DNA of 12,227 bases from Candidatus Moraniibacteriota bacterium (GCA_023261605.1 JAHFOP010000023.1:1486-13712), one strand, 5' to 3'. Positions 1 through 7,573 are shown, counted from the first letter of the stretch. The notes: generated from the letters alone by a model not told the origin. Translations and numbers: made by a program.

Positions 1-857
1 GAGGCGACGCAGGCGGTTATCTTGGCAGTGTCTATTCCTAATGTCTTTGCTCCTGTCTCAAAACAAGCTCCATCACTGCCACAATTATCATTCACGTAAG
101 TCGCAATAGCCATCCATTTATCATTGCCATAAGTCTTCAGAACGCAAGCTTCTTTTTCATCTTCCGTCACTTCTTTTGCTCCATGGAGAGATTGCACGTC
201 AGTACCATTAACTGAAACGATGTAATGGAAATTGAAAGCCACCTTATTTTTGAGCAAATCATACACCGGTTTAATGGTATCCTCTGCTTTATTACCAAAA
301 GGACAAAAAGCCATAACATAGAGATCCACAACTGGTTTGTCGCTTTTGGTAATTTCTTTGTCCGGCGCGGCCGCTGGCGCATCTTTTTTAGCCTCAGGTG
401 CCGCATTCATATCTATGCCAGTTGGAAAAAAGCGACTACCGTCCGCAGTCATGTAAGCAGTAATCTTTTGACCACTAACGTCTATGTTCAATTTATACAA
501 ACCATTTTCAGGTGTCACAGCAGTGATGTCCACTTTCGTCCCAGGTTGTACCAAGTTCTTATCAATAAAATTTAGGGCGGTAGTTTTAGCTTCGTCCGCT
601 GTCAGCACTTTTTTGTGTTGAAAAAGAGCCATCGGGTTCACACTTTTAAATTTATATCCTGCCAGCGCGATCAAAATGACCACAATCGCCAAGCCGATCA
701 AAACCGTTTTTTTGCGTTCTGGCGTGCACCATTTTTTGCAGGCGTTTTTGCAACAACCCGTTTTTGATTCTTCCACAACTTCGTTTTTTTGTTCTACTTT
801 ATTTTCTTCCGTTTTTTCTTCTATTGAAGCTTCCGGAATTTTGTTATCATTCTCCAT
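1..857 (-). CDS. Membrane-anchored thioredoxin-fold (DsbA/GILT-like) protein, 3' end outside window
   Basis: An open frame runs from an ATG at 857 to the left edge (285 codons visible, C-terminus missing). Residues 1-50 are acidic/lysine-rich and end in a cysteine cluster (C35, C36, C40, C44). A single membrane helix follows at about 51-68 (TVLIGLAIVVILIALAGY). Residues 84-150 form a small alpha/beta module I cannot name. A low-complexity Ala/Pro/Lys linker (151-174) then leads into a thioredoxin-like domain starting VVDLYVMAFCPFG. Its redox motif is CPFG (C185), a CxxG rather than CxxC, and further cysteines C238, C259, C265 and C283 have spacing that recalls GILT-type thiol reductases. I infer an extracytoplasmic thiol/disulfide role, but the missing second active-site cysteine leaves the activity open. 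It lies 56 bp downstream of uvrB on the same strand and may be cotranscribed. No Shine-Dalgarno is visible. Fold assignment moderately sure, function unsure. Confidence 0.75.
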   Translation of the reverse strand, partial: MENDNKIPEASIEEKTEENKVEQKNEVVEESKTGCCKNACKKWCTPERKKTVLIGLAIVVILIALAGYKFKSVNPMALFQHKKVLTADEAKTTALNFIDKNLVQPGTKVDITAVTPENGLYKLNIDVSGQKITAYMTADGSRFFPTGIDMNAAPEAKKDAPAAAPDKEITKSDKPVVDLYVMAFCPFGNKAEDTIKPVYDLLKNKVAFNFHYIVSVNGTDVQSLHGAKEVTEDEKEACVLKTYGNDKWMAIATYVNDNCGSDGACFETGAKTLGIDTAKITACVA

Positions 858-913
858 TTTTTAAGATTAATTGATTACTTCTATATTTTACACCCATCCT
901 CAAATTATGACAA

Positions 914-2935
914 TTACCTCCTTTGTATTTTTCGTAACTCAGAAATCTCGTCTCGAATAACGGCGGCTTTTTCAAATTCTAGGTTGCGCGAAGCGTCTTT
1001 CATTTCTTTTTCACGAAGTTTAATATAACCAGCGATATCTTCCAGTGATTCTAATTCAGTAAAGTCGCGAGACAACTGCGGATTGACTTCATGATCCACG
1101 ATTGATTGAATTTTCTTTATGATTGTCCGCGGGGTGATGTGGTGTTTTTTGTTGTAGGCTTCTTGCACTGCGCGGCGCCGGTTGGTTTCCGAAATGGCCC
1201 GCTCCATTGAACCGGTTATAGTATCGGCATAGAGAATGACTTTTCCGCGCACATTACGCGCCGCGCGTCCAATAGTTTGGATGAGCGAAGTTTCGCTTCT
1301 CAAAAATCCTTCTTTGTCTGCGTCCAAAATGGCCACTAAAGAAACTTCCGGTAAATCCAATCCTTCACGCAGCAAATTCACACCCACCAAAACATCAAAT
1401 TTTCCCCGGCGCAATTCTTCCAAAATTCTCACGCGGTCGAGCGTGTCTACGCCTGAATGCAAGTACTCAGACTTAATTTCCGACTCACGCAAAAATTCCG
1501 ACAGATCTTCAGCTTGTTTTTTGGTCAGTGTGGTGATGAGCACCCGCTCTTGGCGTTTTATGATTTTTTTTATTTCTTCTGTCACGTCTTTCACCTGTCC
1601 GCGCGTCGGTTTGATTTCCAATTCCGGATCAATAAGCCCGGTCGGCCGGATGATTTGTTCGACAATACCAGATTGAAATTTTGAATCAATTTTTAATTTC
1701 GAATTTTTAATTTTAGAATTTACTTGCGATTTTTCCATTTCCCATTTCGCCGGCGTTGCCGACACAAAAATGACTTGGTTGATTTTTTCTTCAAATTCAG
1801 GGAATTTTAGGGGTCGATTGTCGTACGCGCTTGGCAAACGAAAACCATTATCAATCAGCGAAGTTTTTCTTGCATGGTCGCCGTTATACATCCCATTCAG
1901 TTGTGGCACAGTGACATGCGACTCGTCGATTACCATCAAAAAATCAGCTGGGAAATAATCAATCAGAGTGTAAGGCGGCTCGCCGGCTTCGCGTAGCGTC
2001 AAAAAACGAGAATAATTTTCAATCCCATTACAATAACCAATCTCGCGCATCATTTCGATATCTTGGCGCGTTCTTCGCAAAAGTCTCTCCGCTTCCAAAA
2101 GCTTGCCATTATTTTTAAGCCATTCTAAGCGTTCATCCAGTTCATTTTGAATTTTGTGAAAAGCTTCTTCGATGACCGGTTCCGGCACGACAAAATGTTT
2201 AGCCGGATAAATGATGCTTTTTTCCAGTTGACCCAGTTCTTCACCGGTCAACAGGTCGTATTCCACGATGCGCGAGATTTTATGCTCGCCAAGAGTAACC
2301 CTTGTCACCACTTCTCGCCCCGGAGTCATAAGTTCCAAAGTGTTCCCCGTCAAACGAAATTTCCCACGCCCTAAAATGTCCGCACGATTATATTGCATCT
2401 CAATCAATTTTTTCACCAAGACCTCTCTTTCGGTCTCATCTACTTTATTGATTTCCAACATGATGTCTTTATAATATTCCGGGCTGCCTAAGCCATAGAT
2501 GCATGACACCGAAGCACAGATAATGACGTCAGAACGACTCATGAGAGCGGCTGTGGCGGCATGACGCAGTCGATCAATCTCATCATTAATCTGCGATTCC
2601 TTTTCGATGTAAGTGTCGGAAGAAGCGATGTAGGCCTCCGGTTGATAGTAGTCGTAGTAGGAGACAAAATATTCCACCGCACTCTTCGGAAAAAAAGTCC
2701 GAAACTCCTGCGCCAACTGCGCCGCTAAAGTCTTATTCGGCGCAATGACCAACGTTGGCTTTTGCACTTTCTCAATGATGTTGGCAATCGTAAAAGTTTT
2801 CCCAGATCCTGTCACCCCCAAAAGCGTCTGGAATTTTTTCCCAGATTTAAGTCCGGAGGCCAGCTTTTCGATAGCTTGTGGTTGATCACCTTCAGGACGG
2901 AATTTGGATGAGATTTTGAATTTATTCTTAGACAT
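914..2935 (-). CDS. uvrB: Excinuclease ABC subunit B (UvrB)
   Basis: DNA-damage recognition helicase of nucleotide excision repair; it takes the lesion from UvrA and recruits UvrC for incision. At 673 residues it has normal family length. Visible motifs are Walker A GVTGSGKT (40-47), the Tyr-rich beta-hairpin YYDYYQPEAY (93-102) that clamps the damaged strand, the DESH box (337-340), VSATPA (391-396), the arginine-finger motif QTIGRAARN (553-561) and a C-terminal UVR helix pair (about 635-668) that binds UvrC. The ATG at 2935 gives the usual short N-terminus ahead of the Walker region. Odd point: after VSATPA there is an extra Lys/Ser/Asn-rich stretch (about 404-421) where well-known UvrBs have only a few residues. 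The last two sense codons are AGG AGG. It is divergent from the pilin gene, with a DnaA box just upstream. Confidence 0.97.
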   Translation of the reverse strand: MSKNKFKISSKFRPEGDQPQAIEKLASGLKSGKKFQTLLGVTGSGKTFTIANIIEKVQKPTLVIAPNKTLAAQLAQEFRTFFPKSAVEYFVSYYDYYQPEAYIASSDTYIEKESQINDEIDRLRHAATAALMSRSDVIICASVSCIYGLGSPEYYKDIMLEINKVDETEREVLVKKLIEMQYNRADILGRGKFRLTGNTLELMTPGREVVTRVTLGEHKISRIVEYDLLTGEELGQLEKSIIYPAKHFVVPEPVIEEAFHKIQNELDERLEWLKNNGKLLEAERLLRRTRQDIEMMREIGYCNGIENYSRFLTLREAGEPPYTLIDYFPADFLMVIDESHVTVPQLNGMYNGDHARKTSLIDNGFRLPSAYDNRPLKFPEFEEKINQVIFVSATPAKWEMEKSQVNSKIKNSKLKIDSKFQSGIVEQIIRPTGLIDPELEIKPTRGQVKDVTEEIKKIIKRQERVLITTLTKKQAEDLSEFLRESEIKSEYLHSGVDTLDRVRILEELRRGKFDVLVGVNLLREGLDLPEVSLVAILDADKEGFLRSETSLIQTIGRAARNVRGKVILYADTITGSMERAISETNRRRAVQEAYNKKHHITPRTIIKKIQSIVDHEVNPQLSRDFTELESLEDIAGYIKLREKEMKDASRNLEFEKAAVIRDEISELRKIQRR
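1673..1726 (-). repeat. AT-rich, near-repetitive in-frame insertion inside uvrB
   Basis: These 18 codons encode UvrB residues 404-421, built on a repeated NSK-like pattern with alternating Lys and hydrophobic residues. On the plus strand the 12-mer AATTTTTAATTT occurs twice, at 1688-1699 and 1702-1713 (14-bp period), with a partial third copy near 1716. E. coli and B. subtilis UvrB, as I remember them, have only about 4-5 residues between the ExEK-like and VEQ-like positions, so about 17 residues are extra. The composition differs sharply from flanking uvrB, and the reading frame is kept. Confidence 0.7.
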
Positions 2936-2941
2936 AAATAG

Positions 2942-2950
2942 TTATCCACA
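2942..2950 (+). promoter_or_regulatory. Perfect DnaA-box sequence in the uvrB/pilin divergent region
   Basis: TTATCCACA lies 7 bases upstream of the uvrB start codon. It matches the consensus bacterial DnaA box exactly; a chance match is expected about 0.1 times in both strands of a window this size. Two direct GTTACAT copies follow at 2958-2964 and 2973-2979. I see no convincing -35/-10 pair in either direction. Binding and regulation of uvrB are inferred, not shown. Confidence 0.4.
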
Positions 2951-3021
2951 GACAAAGGTTACATAATATATTGTTACATGTTATCATAAAATTGCAAAAA
3001 ATATATCTTTCAAAAAACAAA

Positions 3022-3558
3022 GTGAAACGAAAAAACACTTCTGGGTTCACCCTTATTGAACTTCTAATTGTCATTGCTATCATTGGCATCCTAGCTTCGA
3101 TTGTTTTATTGAGTTTAAATAGTGCCCGAGATAAGGCTAGAGAAGCTAGCTATATAAGCTATATTTCACAAGTGAAAAATGTCGTTGACGCAGCTGCGCA
3201 AGCAGGTGAACTTAGTTCAGTCGCAGGAAACCAAACTGGTTGCTTGGGCCTATATGACCACACAACTGGCCATACTTGCTGGAACAATAACGTCACTTGG
3301 GAAATAACTAACGATACCCTCGATACTACCTTTCAGAAAATATCTAGTGTGCCCGATGGAGTGCAAAGCCCATATAATTCAAACTTTGGGGTTGTATGGC
3401 AAGTGAATTCGGCTAGCAACCTTGCTAGAATATACGCCTACATGAGCAATCCGGCAGACGCAATAAAAACTGCTGATATGTGCGATAAAGCTTTTGGAAT
3501 TGGTCAATGGACTATAGCAGCCGGCAACGCCTCTTGTTACTGGACAGTATACTTCTAG
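3022..3558 (+). CDS. Type IV pilin-like (prepilin/pseudopilin) protein
   Basis: A secreted pilin-type subunit. With the GTG at 3022 the protein starts MKRKNTSG|FTLIE, a classic short basic prepilin leader: prepilin peptidase would cut after Gly8, leaving Phe+1 and Glu+5. The hydrophobic helix FTLIELLIVIAIIGILASIV follows, then a helical spine (NSARDKAREASYISYISQVKN), then a Ser/Thr/Asn-rich globular part with two cysteine pairs (GCLGLYD...TCW, and MCDKAFG...ASCYW), the last near the C-terminus as in many pilins. The frame is open upstream to a TTG at 2971, but that start would give an abnormally long leader, so I prefer the GTG. No Shine-Dalgarno is seen. At 178 residues it is pilin-sized. 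No assembly ATPase, platform protein or peptidase is in the window. A terminator hairpin lies downstream. Confidence 0.9.
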   Translation: MKRKNTSGFTLIELLIVIAIIGILASIVLLSLNSARDKAREASYISYISQVKNVVDAAAQAGELSSVAGNQTGCLGLYDHTTGHTCWNNNVTWEITNDTLDTTFQKISSVPDGVQSPYNSNFGVVWQVNSASNLARIYAYMSNPADAIKTADMCDKAFGIGQWTIAAGNASCYWTVYF

Positions 3559-3621
3559 TAGATAGGGGGTACCAAAGGAATGTCCCATTCCCGATTTCCT
3601 GACTAATTTCTCAGCTACTAC

Positions 3622-3668
3622 CCCGTGCAAAAGTTCGTTATCATTATGAACTGGCCTACGGGTTTTTT
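3622..3668 (+). terminator. Rho-independent terminator after the pilin gene
   Basis: CCCGT (3622-3626) pairs with ACGGG (3658-3662), and inner AGTTC pairs with GAACT across a mismatched internal loop; TTTTTT follows at 3663-3668. It sits between the pilin gene and the convergent guanylyltransferase gene. A smaller GGAATG/CATTCC hairpin lies upstream at about 3578-3592. Confidence 0.65.
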
Positions 3669-3689
3669 ATTTCCCAAAAATAGACTATT

Positions 3690-4730
3690 CTACAAATATT
3701 TATCAAGCTCTCTCTCCTTCATCTCCTTCACCAAATTGGAAATTTCCACTACATTATCTTTGTGCACTACGACCAATGCATCTTTGGTGTTGACCACGAC
3801 CATGCCTTTCAACCCCACAGTTGTCACTACCTTGTTGGGTTCGAGATTATAAACCAAACTGTCAGTCGTTTTGAAACTCATCACTTGTCCCTTTTCTACA
3901 TTCGCCGCACTCGATTCTTCCAAGGCTTCCTTCAAGGCATATAAAGTGCCTGGGTCGCTCCAGCCCATATTAGTTTTCAAAACCACTGCGTTTTTCAAAT
4001 TGACTTTTTCAATAATCGCATTGTCAAAGGAAAGTTTCGGACAATTTTCATATTTATTTTTAGCGACACATTGCCAAATTTCCGGCGCCAATTTTTGATA
4101 ACACTCAGTCAAAAATTTCACCGAAGTGATGAAATAGCCGGGGTTCCAAAAAAAATCACCGGATTTATACATCTTGTCGCAAAGTTTCACTTCCGGTTTA
4201 TATTTCCATCCCTTGAAAGTGAAATAATCCTGCTGATTGACTGCGCCAGCTTTTTTGCCAACATGGATCCAGCCTAAATTGTTATTAGCGAACCTTGGCC
4301 GCTCACCGACAAACACAAACCTGTTCGGATCGATTTCGATCAATTTTTCACCATTTTTCAAAGCCGCGCGAAATTCATCTACGCGATCCATCAAATGATC
4401 CGCCCACACGATGGCCATCGGACCGGAATAGCCCGCTTGATTCAATTTATTCAAAGCGAAACAAACCGCCGGTCCAACATCACGGCGAGACGGTTCCAAA
4501 AAAATATTTCTCTTGGGCAACTTCGGCAATTGTTTCGCTACGACCTTGTGATACAGTTTGCTCGTCTGGATATAGACATTCTCTGCGCCAAAAACCGGCG
4601 CCACTCGCGCGTAGGCCAATTGCAAGGTGGATTTTCCCTTAAAAATCGTATCGAACTGCTTGGGAGAATTGACTCGCGAGAGCGGCCACATCCTCGTCCC
4701 CACACCACCGGCAAAAATAATCACTTTCAT
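3690..4730 (-). CDS. manC: Mannose-1-phosphate guanylyltransferase (ManC/CpsB type, single domain)
   Basis: Makes GDP-mannose from mannose-1-phosphate and GTP, a donor for cell-surface glycans. The N-terminus carries the nucleotidyltransferase loop FAGGVGTRMWPLSR (6-19) with the PKQF element (23-26). EPSRRDVGPAV (79-89), WADH (109-112, the usual place of a P/SADH metal site) and GWSDPGT match the family's EPxxRxTAPA, xADH and GWSDVG motifs. The C-terminus (DALVVVHKDNVVEI) is the usual left-handed helix part. At 346 residues it lacks the C-terminal phosphomannose isomerase domain of bifunctional ManC/AlgA; a separate PMI-like gene lies at 7616-8830. The ATG at 4730 begins the GG-loop domain at the expected distance. 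Specificity for mannose over another hexose-1-P is inferred from motif similarity. Confidence 0.88.
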   Translation of the reverse strand: MKVIIFAGGVGTRMWPLSRVNSPKQFDTIFKGKSTLQLAYARVAPVFGAENVYIQTSKLYHKVVAKQLPKLPKRNIFLEPSRRDVGPAVCFALNKLNQAGYSGPMAIVWADHLMDRVDEFRAALKNGEKLIEIDPNRFVFVGERPRFANNNLGWIHVGKKAGAVNQQDYFTFKGWKYKPEVKLCDKMYKSGDFFWNPGYFITSVKFLTECYQKLAPEIWQCVAKNKYENCPKLSFDNAIIEKVNLKNAVVLKTNMGWSDPGTLYALKEALEESSAANVEKGQVMSFKTTDSLVYNLEPNKVVTTVGLKGMVVVNTKDALVVVHKDNVVEISNLVKEMKERELDKYL

Positions 4731-4755
4731 ATATTTACGTATTTACTAATTATGA

Positions 4756-4785
4756 GTTATACTACAATTAAACCACATTAAACAA
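4756..4785 (-). promoter_or_regulatory. Candidate promoter of the guanylyltransferase gene
   Basis: Reading the minus strand, TTGTTT (4785-4780), an 18-base spacer and TATAAC (4761-4756) lie 25 bases upstream of the ATG at 4730. The region is AT-rich, so a chance match is possible. Confidence 0.35.
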
Positions 4786-4801
4786 TATAAAAACAAGGCC
4801 A

Positions 4802-4830
4802 TTGACTTTCCAGCCAGTTCTTGCTATCCT
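4802..4830 (+). promoter_or_regulatory. Sigma70-type promoter of secG
   Basis: TTGACT (4802-4807), a 17-base spacer and TATCCT (4825-4830), with an extended -10 TG at 4822-4823. It predicts a start near 4837 and a leader of about 58 bases. The leader contains a perfect CTTTCC-gact-GGAAAG hairpin (4853-4868). CTATCCT occurs at the -10 and again at 4848-4854. Confidence 0.65.
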
Positions 4831-4894
4831 GTTATGAGTTTCGCTGACTATCCTTTCCGACTGGAAAGAGACAAGCTGGCAACCAAATATATAT

Positions 4895-5116
4895 ATGGGA
4901 AAAATAATCAATATAGCCGAAGTCATTGTTTCTGTCCTGCTTGTCATATCTATTTTATTGCAAAATAGAGGCGCTGGACTTTCAGGCGCTTTCGGAGGAA
5001 GCTTCGGAGGATATTATACTAAGCGTGGTTTTGAAAAATTTCTGATCGCCGCTTCTGTTTCCCTTTCTGGATTGTTTATCATCTTAGCCGCTGCTTCTTT
5101 TGCTCTGGCCAAATGA
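4895..5116 (+). CDS. secG: Preprotein translocase subunit SecG
   Basis: Small auxiliary subunit of the SecYEG channel in the cytoplasmic membrane. The 73-residue protein has the SecG layout: a first membrane helix (about 5-23, IAEVIVSVLLVISILLQ), the hallmark loop QNRGAGLSGAFGG with the GGYYTKRG turn, and a second helix (about 48-71). No Shine-Dalgarno precedes the ATG. The stop codon is TGA, which shows that TGA terminates in this genome. The next gene starts about 37 bases downstream on the same strand with no terminator between, so the two are probably cotranscribed. Confidence 0.93.
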   Translation: MGKIINIAEVIVSVLLVISILLQNRGAGLSGAFGGSFGGYYTKRGFEKFLIAASVSLSGLFIILAAASFALAK

Positions 5117-5153
5117 CAGACAATAATCATTTGATTTAAAACATATTCGTAAC

Positions 5154-6857
5154 TTGCTTGAAAAAAACAGCCTCCCGCCCTCTTTCTCGAAATGGCTGCA
5201 TATAAACAAAATTTTGAACTTAAAAGAAAAGTTTCTCTTTTATTTTCTTTGGTTTATTCTTATCAGCTCAACTATCAGTTGCGCTGTTCTTTTTTATTAT
5301 ACCAAGACCAAAGCTATCCCTGCCTATGGCGGAGAATATATTGAAGGTATTATCGGACAACCGGCGCATATCAACCCCCTGCTTTCCAGCTCCAATGAAA
5401 CTGACGCCGACATGACCAGCCTCATCTATTCCGGACTTTTCAAATATGATTCTCGAGGCAAAATTTCCCCCGATTTGGCGGAAAGCTATGATCTTTCCGA
5501 TGATAAAACGACTTACACGGTGCATTTGCGGACTGATGTCACTTGGCATGATGGAGAATCTTTTGACGCTAGTGATGTCTTATTCACCATTAATCTCTTG
5601 TCTGATCCTTCTTTTAAATCTCCCCTGCGTAACAATTGGCAAGGGATTCAAACTTCTGTTCTTGACAATCGCACACTGCAATTCAAAATAGACACTCCTT
5701 ACGCCGGATTTCTCAGTAATCTGGTTTTTGGCATTCTCCCAAAACATCTTTGGAATTCCATCGCTCCCAACAATTTCAGCCTGAACCCGATGAATTTGAA
5801 ACCTGTTGGCACGGGTCCCTACAAATATGAATCGGCACAAAAAGATTCCAACGGCAATGTTGTTTCTTATAAATTAGTTTCCAACCCGAATTATTTCGAC
5901 GGCAAACCCTACATCTCCAAAATGACTTTCAATTTTTATACCGATGAAGATTCAATTCTTTCTGCACTCAACCGTAAAGAGATCATGGGCATCGGCGGGC
6001 TTTCTTCTGAAAAATTGAATGGCCTGAAGGTGCAGAAAAGCACCACCATTTATAAGCTTGATCTGCCTCGCTATTTCGCGGTTTTTTTCAATCAAACCAA
6101 AAGCATTCCCGTGGCCACTGACGAAGTGCGCGAAGCACTCAGTTTGGCCACTAATCGTCAAGAAATCATCGACAAAGTACTGGACGGCAATGGGCATAGC
6201 GTTTATTCGCCTTTTCTCCCAGGCATGATTGGCTTTTCAGATGAAATTGCCCAAGCCGAGTTTAATGTGAACAAAGCCAATCAATTGCTGGATGAAAATG
6301 GGTGGACAAAAAACACCAATGGAGTGCGGGAGAAAAACGGAACAGCGCTTGAGATAAATTTGGTCACGACCGACTGGGGAGAGCTGACCCAGACCGCTGA
6401 TATTTTGCAATCCCAATGGGAAAAGATTGGCGTGAAAGTGAACATTGAACCCTTTTCCATCTCGGATGTGCAAGAAAATTATATCCGCCCACGAGAATAT
6501 GAGGCTTTGCTTTTTGGACAAGTGGTCGGTGCCGATCCCGATCCCTATTCTTTCTGGCATTCCAGCGAGAAAAAAGATCCGGGGCTTAATCTTTCTCTTT
6601 TTGGCGACGACACTTCCGACAAATTGATTACTGACGGACGAATGCAATTCGACAACGAAAAAAGAACCCAGGATTACATTGACTTGCAAAAAATTATCGC
6701 GAAAGAAATTCCAGCCATTTTTCTCTACAGCCCCAGCTATATCTACCCCGTCAGCAAAAGTGTACAAGGCATCAATCTTGAGAACCTAATTTCTCCCGCC
6801 GGTCGCTTCAATGATGCCAGTCATTGGTACATCAAAACCAAACGAGTGCGCAAATAG
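5154..6857 (+). CDS. Peptide/oligopeptide ABC transporter substrate-binding protein (SBP family 5)
   Basis: Extracytoplasmic binding protein of the DppA/OppA class (SBP_bac_5). After a basic N-terminus there is one strongly hydrophobic segment (about 27-49, FLFYFLWFILISSTISCAVL). The family signature follows: GQPAHINPLLSSSNETDADMTSLIYSGLFKYD, DLAESYDLSDDKTTYTVHLR, then the WHDGESFDASDV element, and later the VREALSLATNRQEIIDKVL helix and WEKIGVKVNIEPF. At 567 residues it is family-sized. There is a cysteine in TISC, but the -3 residue is not the usual Leu/Val/Ile of a lipobox, so a membrane anchor seems as likely as a lipoprotein. No ATG precedes the conserved part; TTG 5154 is the best start and TTG 5214 an alternative. 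No permease or ATPase gene is in the window. Substrate unknown. Confidence 0.88.
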   Translation: MLEKNSLPPSFSKWLHINKILNLKEKFLFYFLWFILISSTISCAVLFYYTKTKAIPAYGGEYIEGIIGQPAHINPLLSSSNETDADMTSLIYSGLFKYDSRGKISPDLAESYDLSDDKTTYTVHLRTDVTWHDGESFDASDVLFTINLLSDPSFKSPLRNNWQGIQTSVLDNRTLQFKIDTPYAGFLSNLVFGILPKHLWNSIAPNNFSLNPMNLKPVGTGPYKYESAQKDSNGNVVSYKLVSNPNYFDGKPYISKMTFNFYTDEDSILSALNRKEIMGIGGLSSEKLNGLKVQKSTTIYKLDLPRYFAVFFNQTKSIPVATDEVREALSLATNRQEIIDKVLDGNGHSVYSPFLPGMIGFSDEIAQAEFNVNKANQLLDENGWTKNTNGVREKNGTALEINLVTTDWGELTQTADILQSQWEKIGVKVNIEPFSISDVQENYIRPREYEALLFGQVVGADPDPYSFWHSSEKKDPGLNLSLFGDDTSDKLITDGRMQFDNEKRTQDYIDLQKIIAKEIPAIFLYSPSYIYPVSKSVQGINLENLISPAGRFNDASHWYIKTKRVRK

Positions 6858-6888
6858 GCTTTACTGATTACTTTTATACCGCTAATAT

Positions 6889-6926
6889 ATTAAGTATAGA
6901 CATTCAAACGTCTATACTTAATTTTT
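6889..6926 (+). terminator. Perfect 13-bp hairpin with U-tract between the SBP and PGI genes
   Basis: ATTAAGTATAGAC (6889-6901), an 8-base loop and GTCTATACTTAAT (6910-6922) pair without mismatch, followed by TTTT. It can serve as a terminator for secG/SBP, but it ends only 14 bases before the PGI start codon, so an attenuator or operator role is also possible. A weak TTACTG-16-TAATAT pair (6861-6888) precedes it. Confidence 0.65.
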
Positions 6927-6940
6927 AATCATAAAATATT

Positions 6941-7549
6941 ATGAGCATTGATTTCACCAATGTGCCTAAGCATTACGCGGCGCGTACTCACGAGAAAATG
7001 CAAGAAGTGTTAATGGATCCAAATGGGAAAGGACCTGCCATCCATTACTATATGATTCGCGGTGGCGTAAATCAAAAAAATATAACCGTTTGGGAACCAG
7101 GCACAATTTCCGGGGAATACATTAAAACTTACGGGCATTATCATGTGGGACAATTGGATGAAAACTATGAAATACTTTTTGGGAATGGTATAGCTCTCTT
7201 ACAAAAGCTGAAAACGGACGAGAATGGGAATATGATTGCCGATCAAGTTGATGAATTCAAGGCAATTATTACTAAAATTGGAGATAAAATTTATATGGCC
7301 CCCGGTTATGGACATCTCTTAGTCAATACGGGTTCAACCTACTTCGCCACAGCTGATGATTCTCCAGTCGATTTTGAGGATCGTGATCCTGCCAGCTTCC
7401 CAGGACACGCTGACTACACTCCAGTGAAAGAAATGCAAGGCTTCGCCTACTATGTCGTAGAACACAATGGCGTTCCCGCCCTCAAAAAAAATCCCCGCTA
7501 CAAGGAAATCAAAAAAGAAGATTTAGGTGGACTATCGGTTGTAGAATAG
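6941..7549 (+). CDS. pgi: Cupin-type (archaeal-type) glucose-6-phosphate isomerase
   Basis: Interconverts glucose-6-P and fructose-6-P, using the metal-dependent cupin enzyme first known from Pyrococcus and Thermococcus rather than the classical SIS-fold PGI. At 202 residues it has the right size. The motif TYGHYHxxxxxENYEILFGNG gives the metal ligands H66, H68 and E74 (or E77); H125 in APGYGHLLVN is the fourth ligand by family analogy. The loop between H68 and the glutamate is about one residue shorter than in the Pyrococcus enzyme as I recall it. WEPGTISGEYIKTYGHYH corresponds to the phosphate/substrate-side strands. There is no Shine-Dalgarno before the ATG; a perfect hairpin sits 14 bases upstream. 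The convergent neighbour is a PMI-like gene. Confidence 0.85.
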   Translation: MSIDFTNVPKHYAARTHEKMQEVLMDPNGKGPAIHYYMIRGGVNQKNITVWEPGTISGEYIKTYGHYHVGQLDENYEILFGNGIALLQKLKTDENGNMIADQVDEFKAIITKIGDKIYMAPGYGHLLVNTGSTYFATADDSPVDFEDRDPASFPGHADYTPVKEMQGFAYYVVEHNGVPALKKNPRYKEIKKEDLGGLSVVE

Positions 7550-7573
7550 ATCCAAACATTAACTTGAAAATTG

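Noticed and set aside
847..897. Minus-strand ATG at 897 opening a 16-codon frame that overlaps the start of the thiol-protein gene
   Set aside because: Very short, with no usable ribosome site spacing and no coding signature; it probably arises by chance in AT-rich DNA.
913..924. AAAGGAGGT on the minus strand at the 3' end of uvrB, a perfect Shine-Dalgarno sequence
   Set aside because: It encodes the last two Arg codons and the stop. The only nearby start (TTG TCA TAA) stops at once, and the next gene starts about 55 bases away, too far to use it.
2971..3021. Longer pilin start at TTG 2971
   Set aside because: It would add 17 residues before an already complete MKRKNTSG prepilin leader and overlap the divergent control region.
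4750..4840. Direct repeat TTATGAGTT (4750-4758 and 4832-4840) between manC and secG
   Set aside because: Nine AT-rich bases with no dyad and different positions relative to the two promoters; likely chance.
6237..6767. Long minus-strand open frame (176 codons) inside the solute-binding protein gene
   Set aside because: Antisense to clear SBP motifs; the translated sequence shows no domain or start signal.
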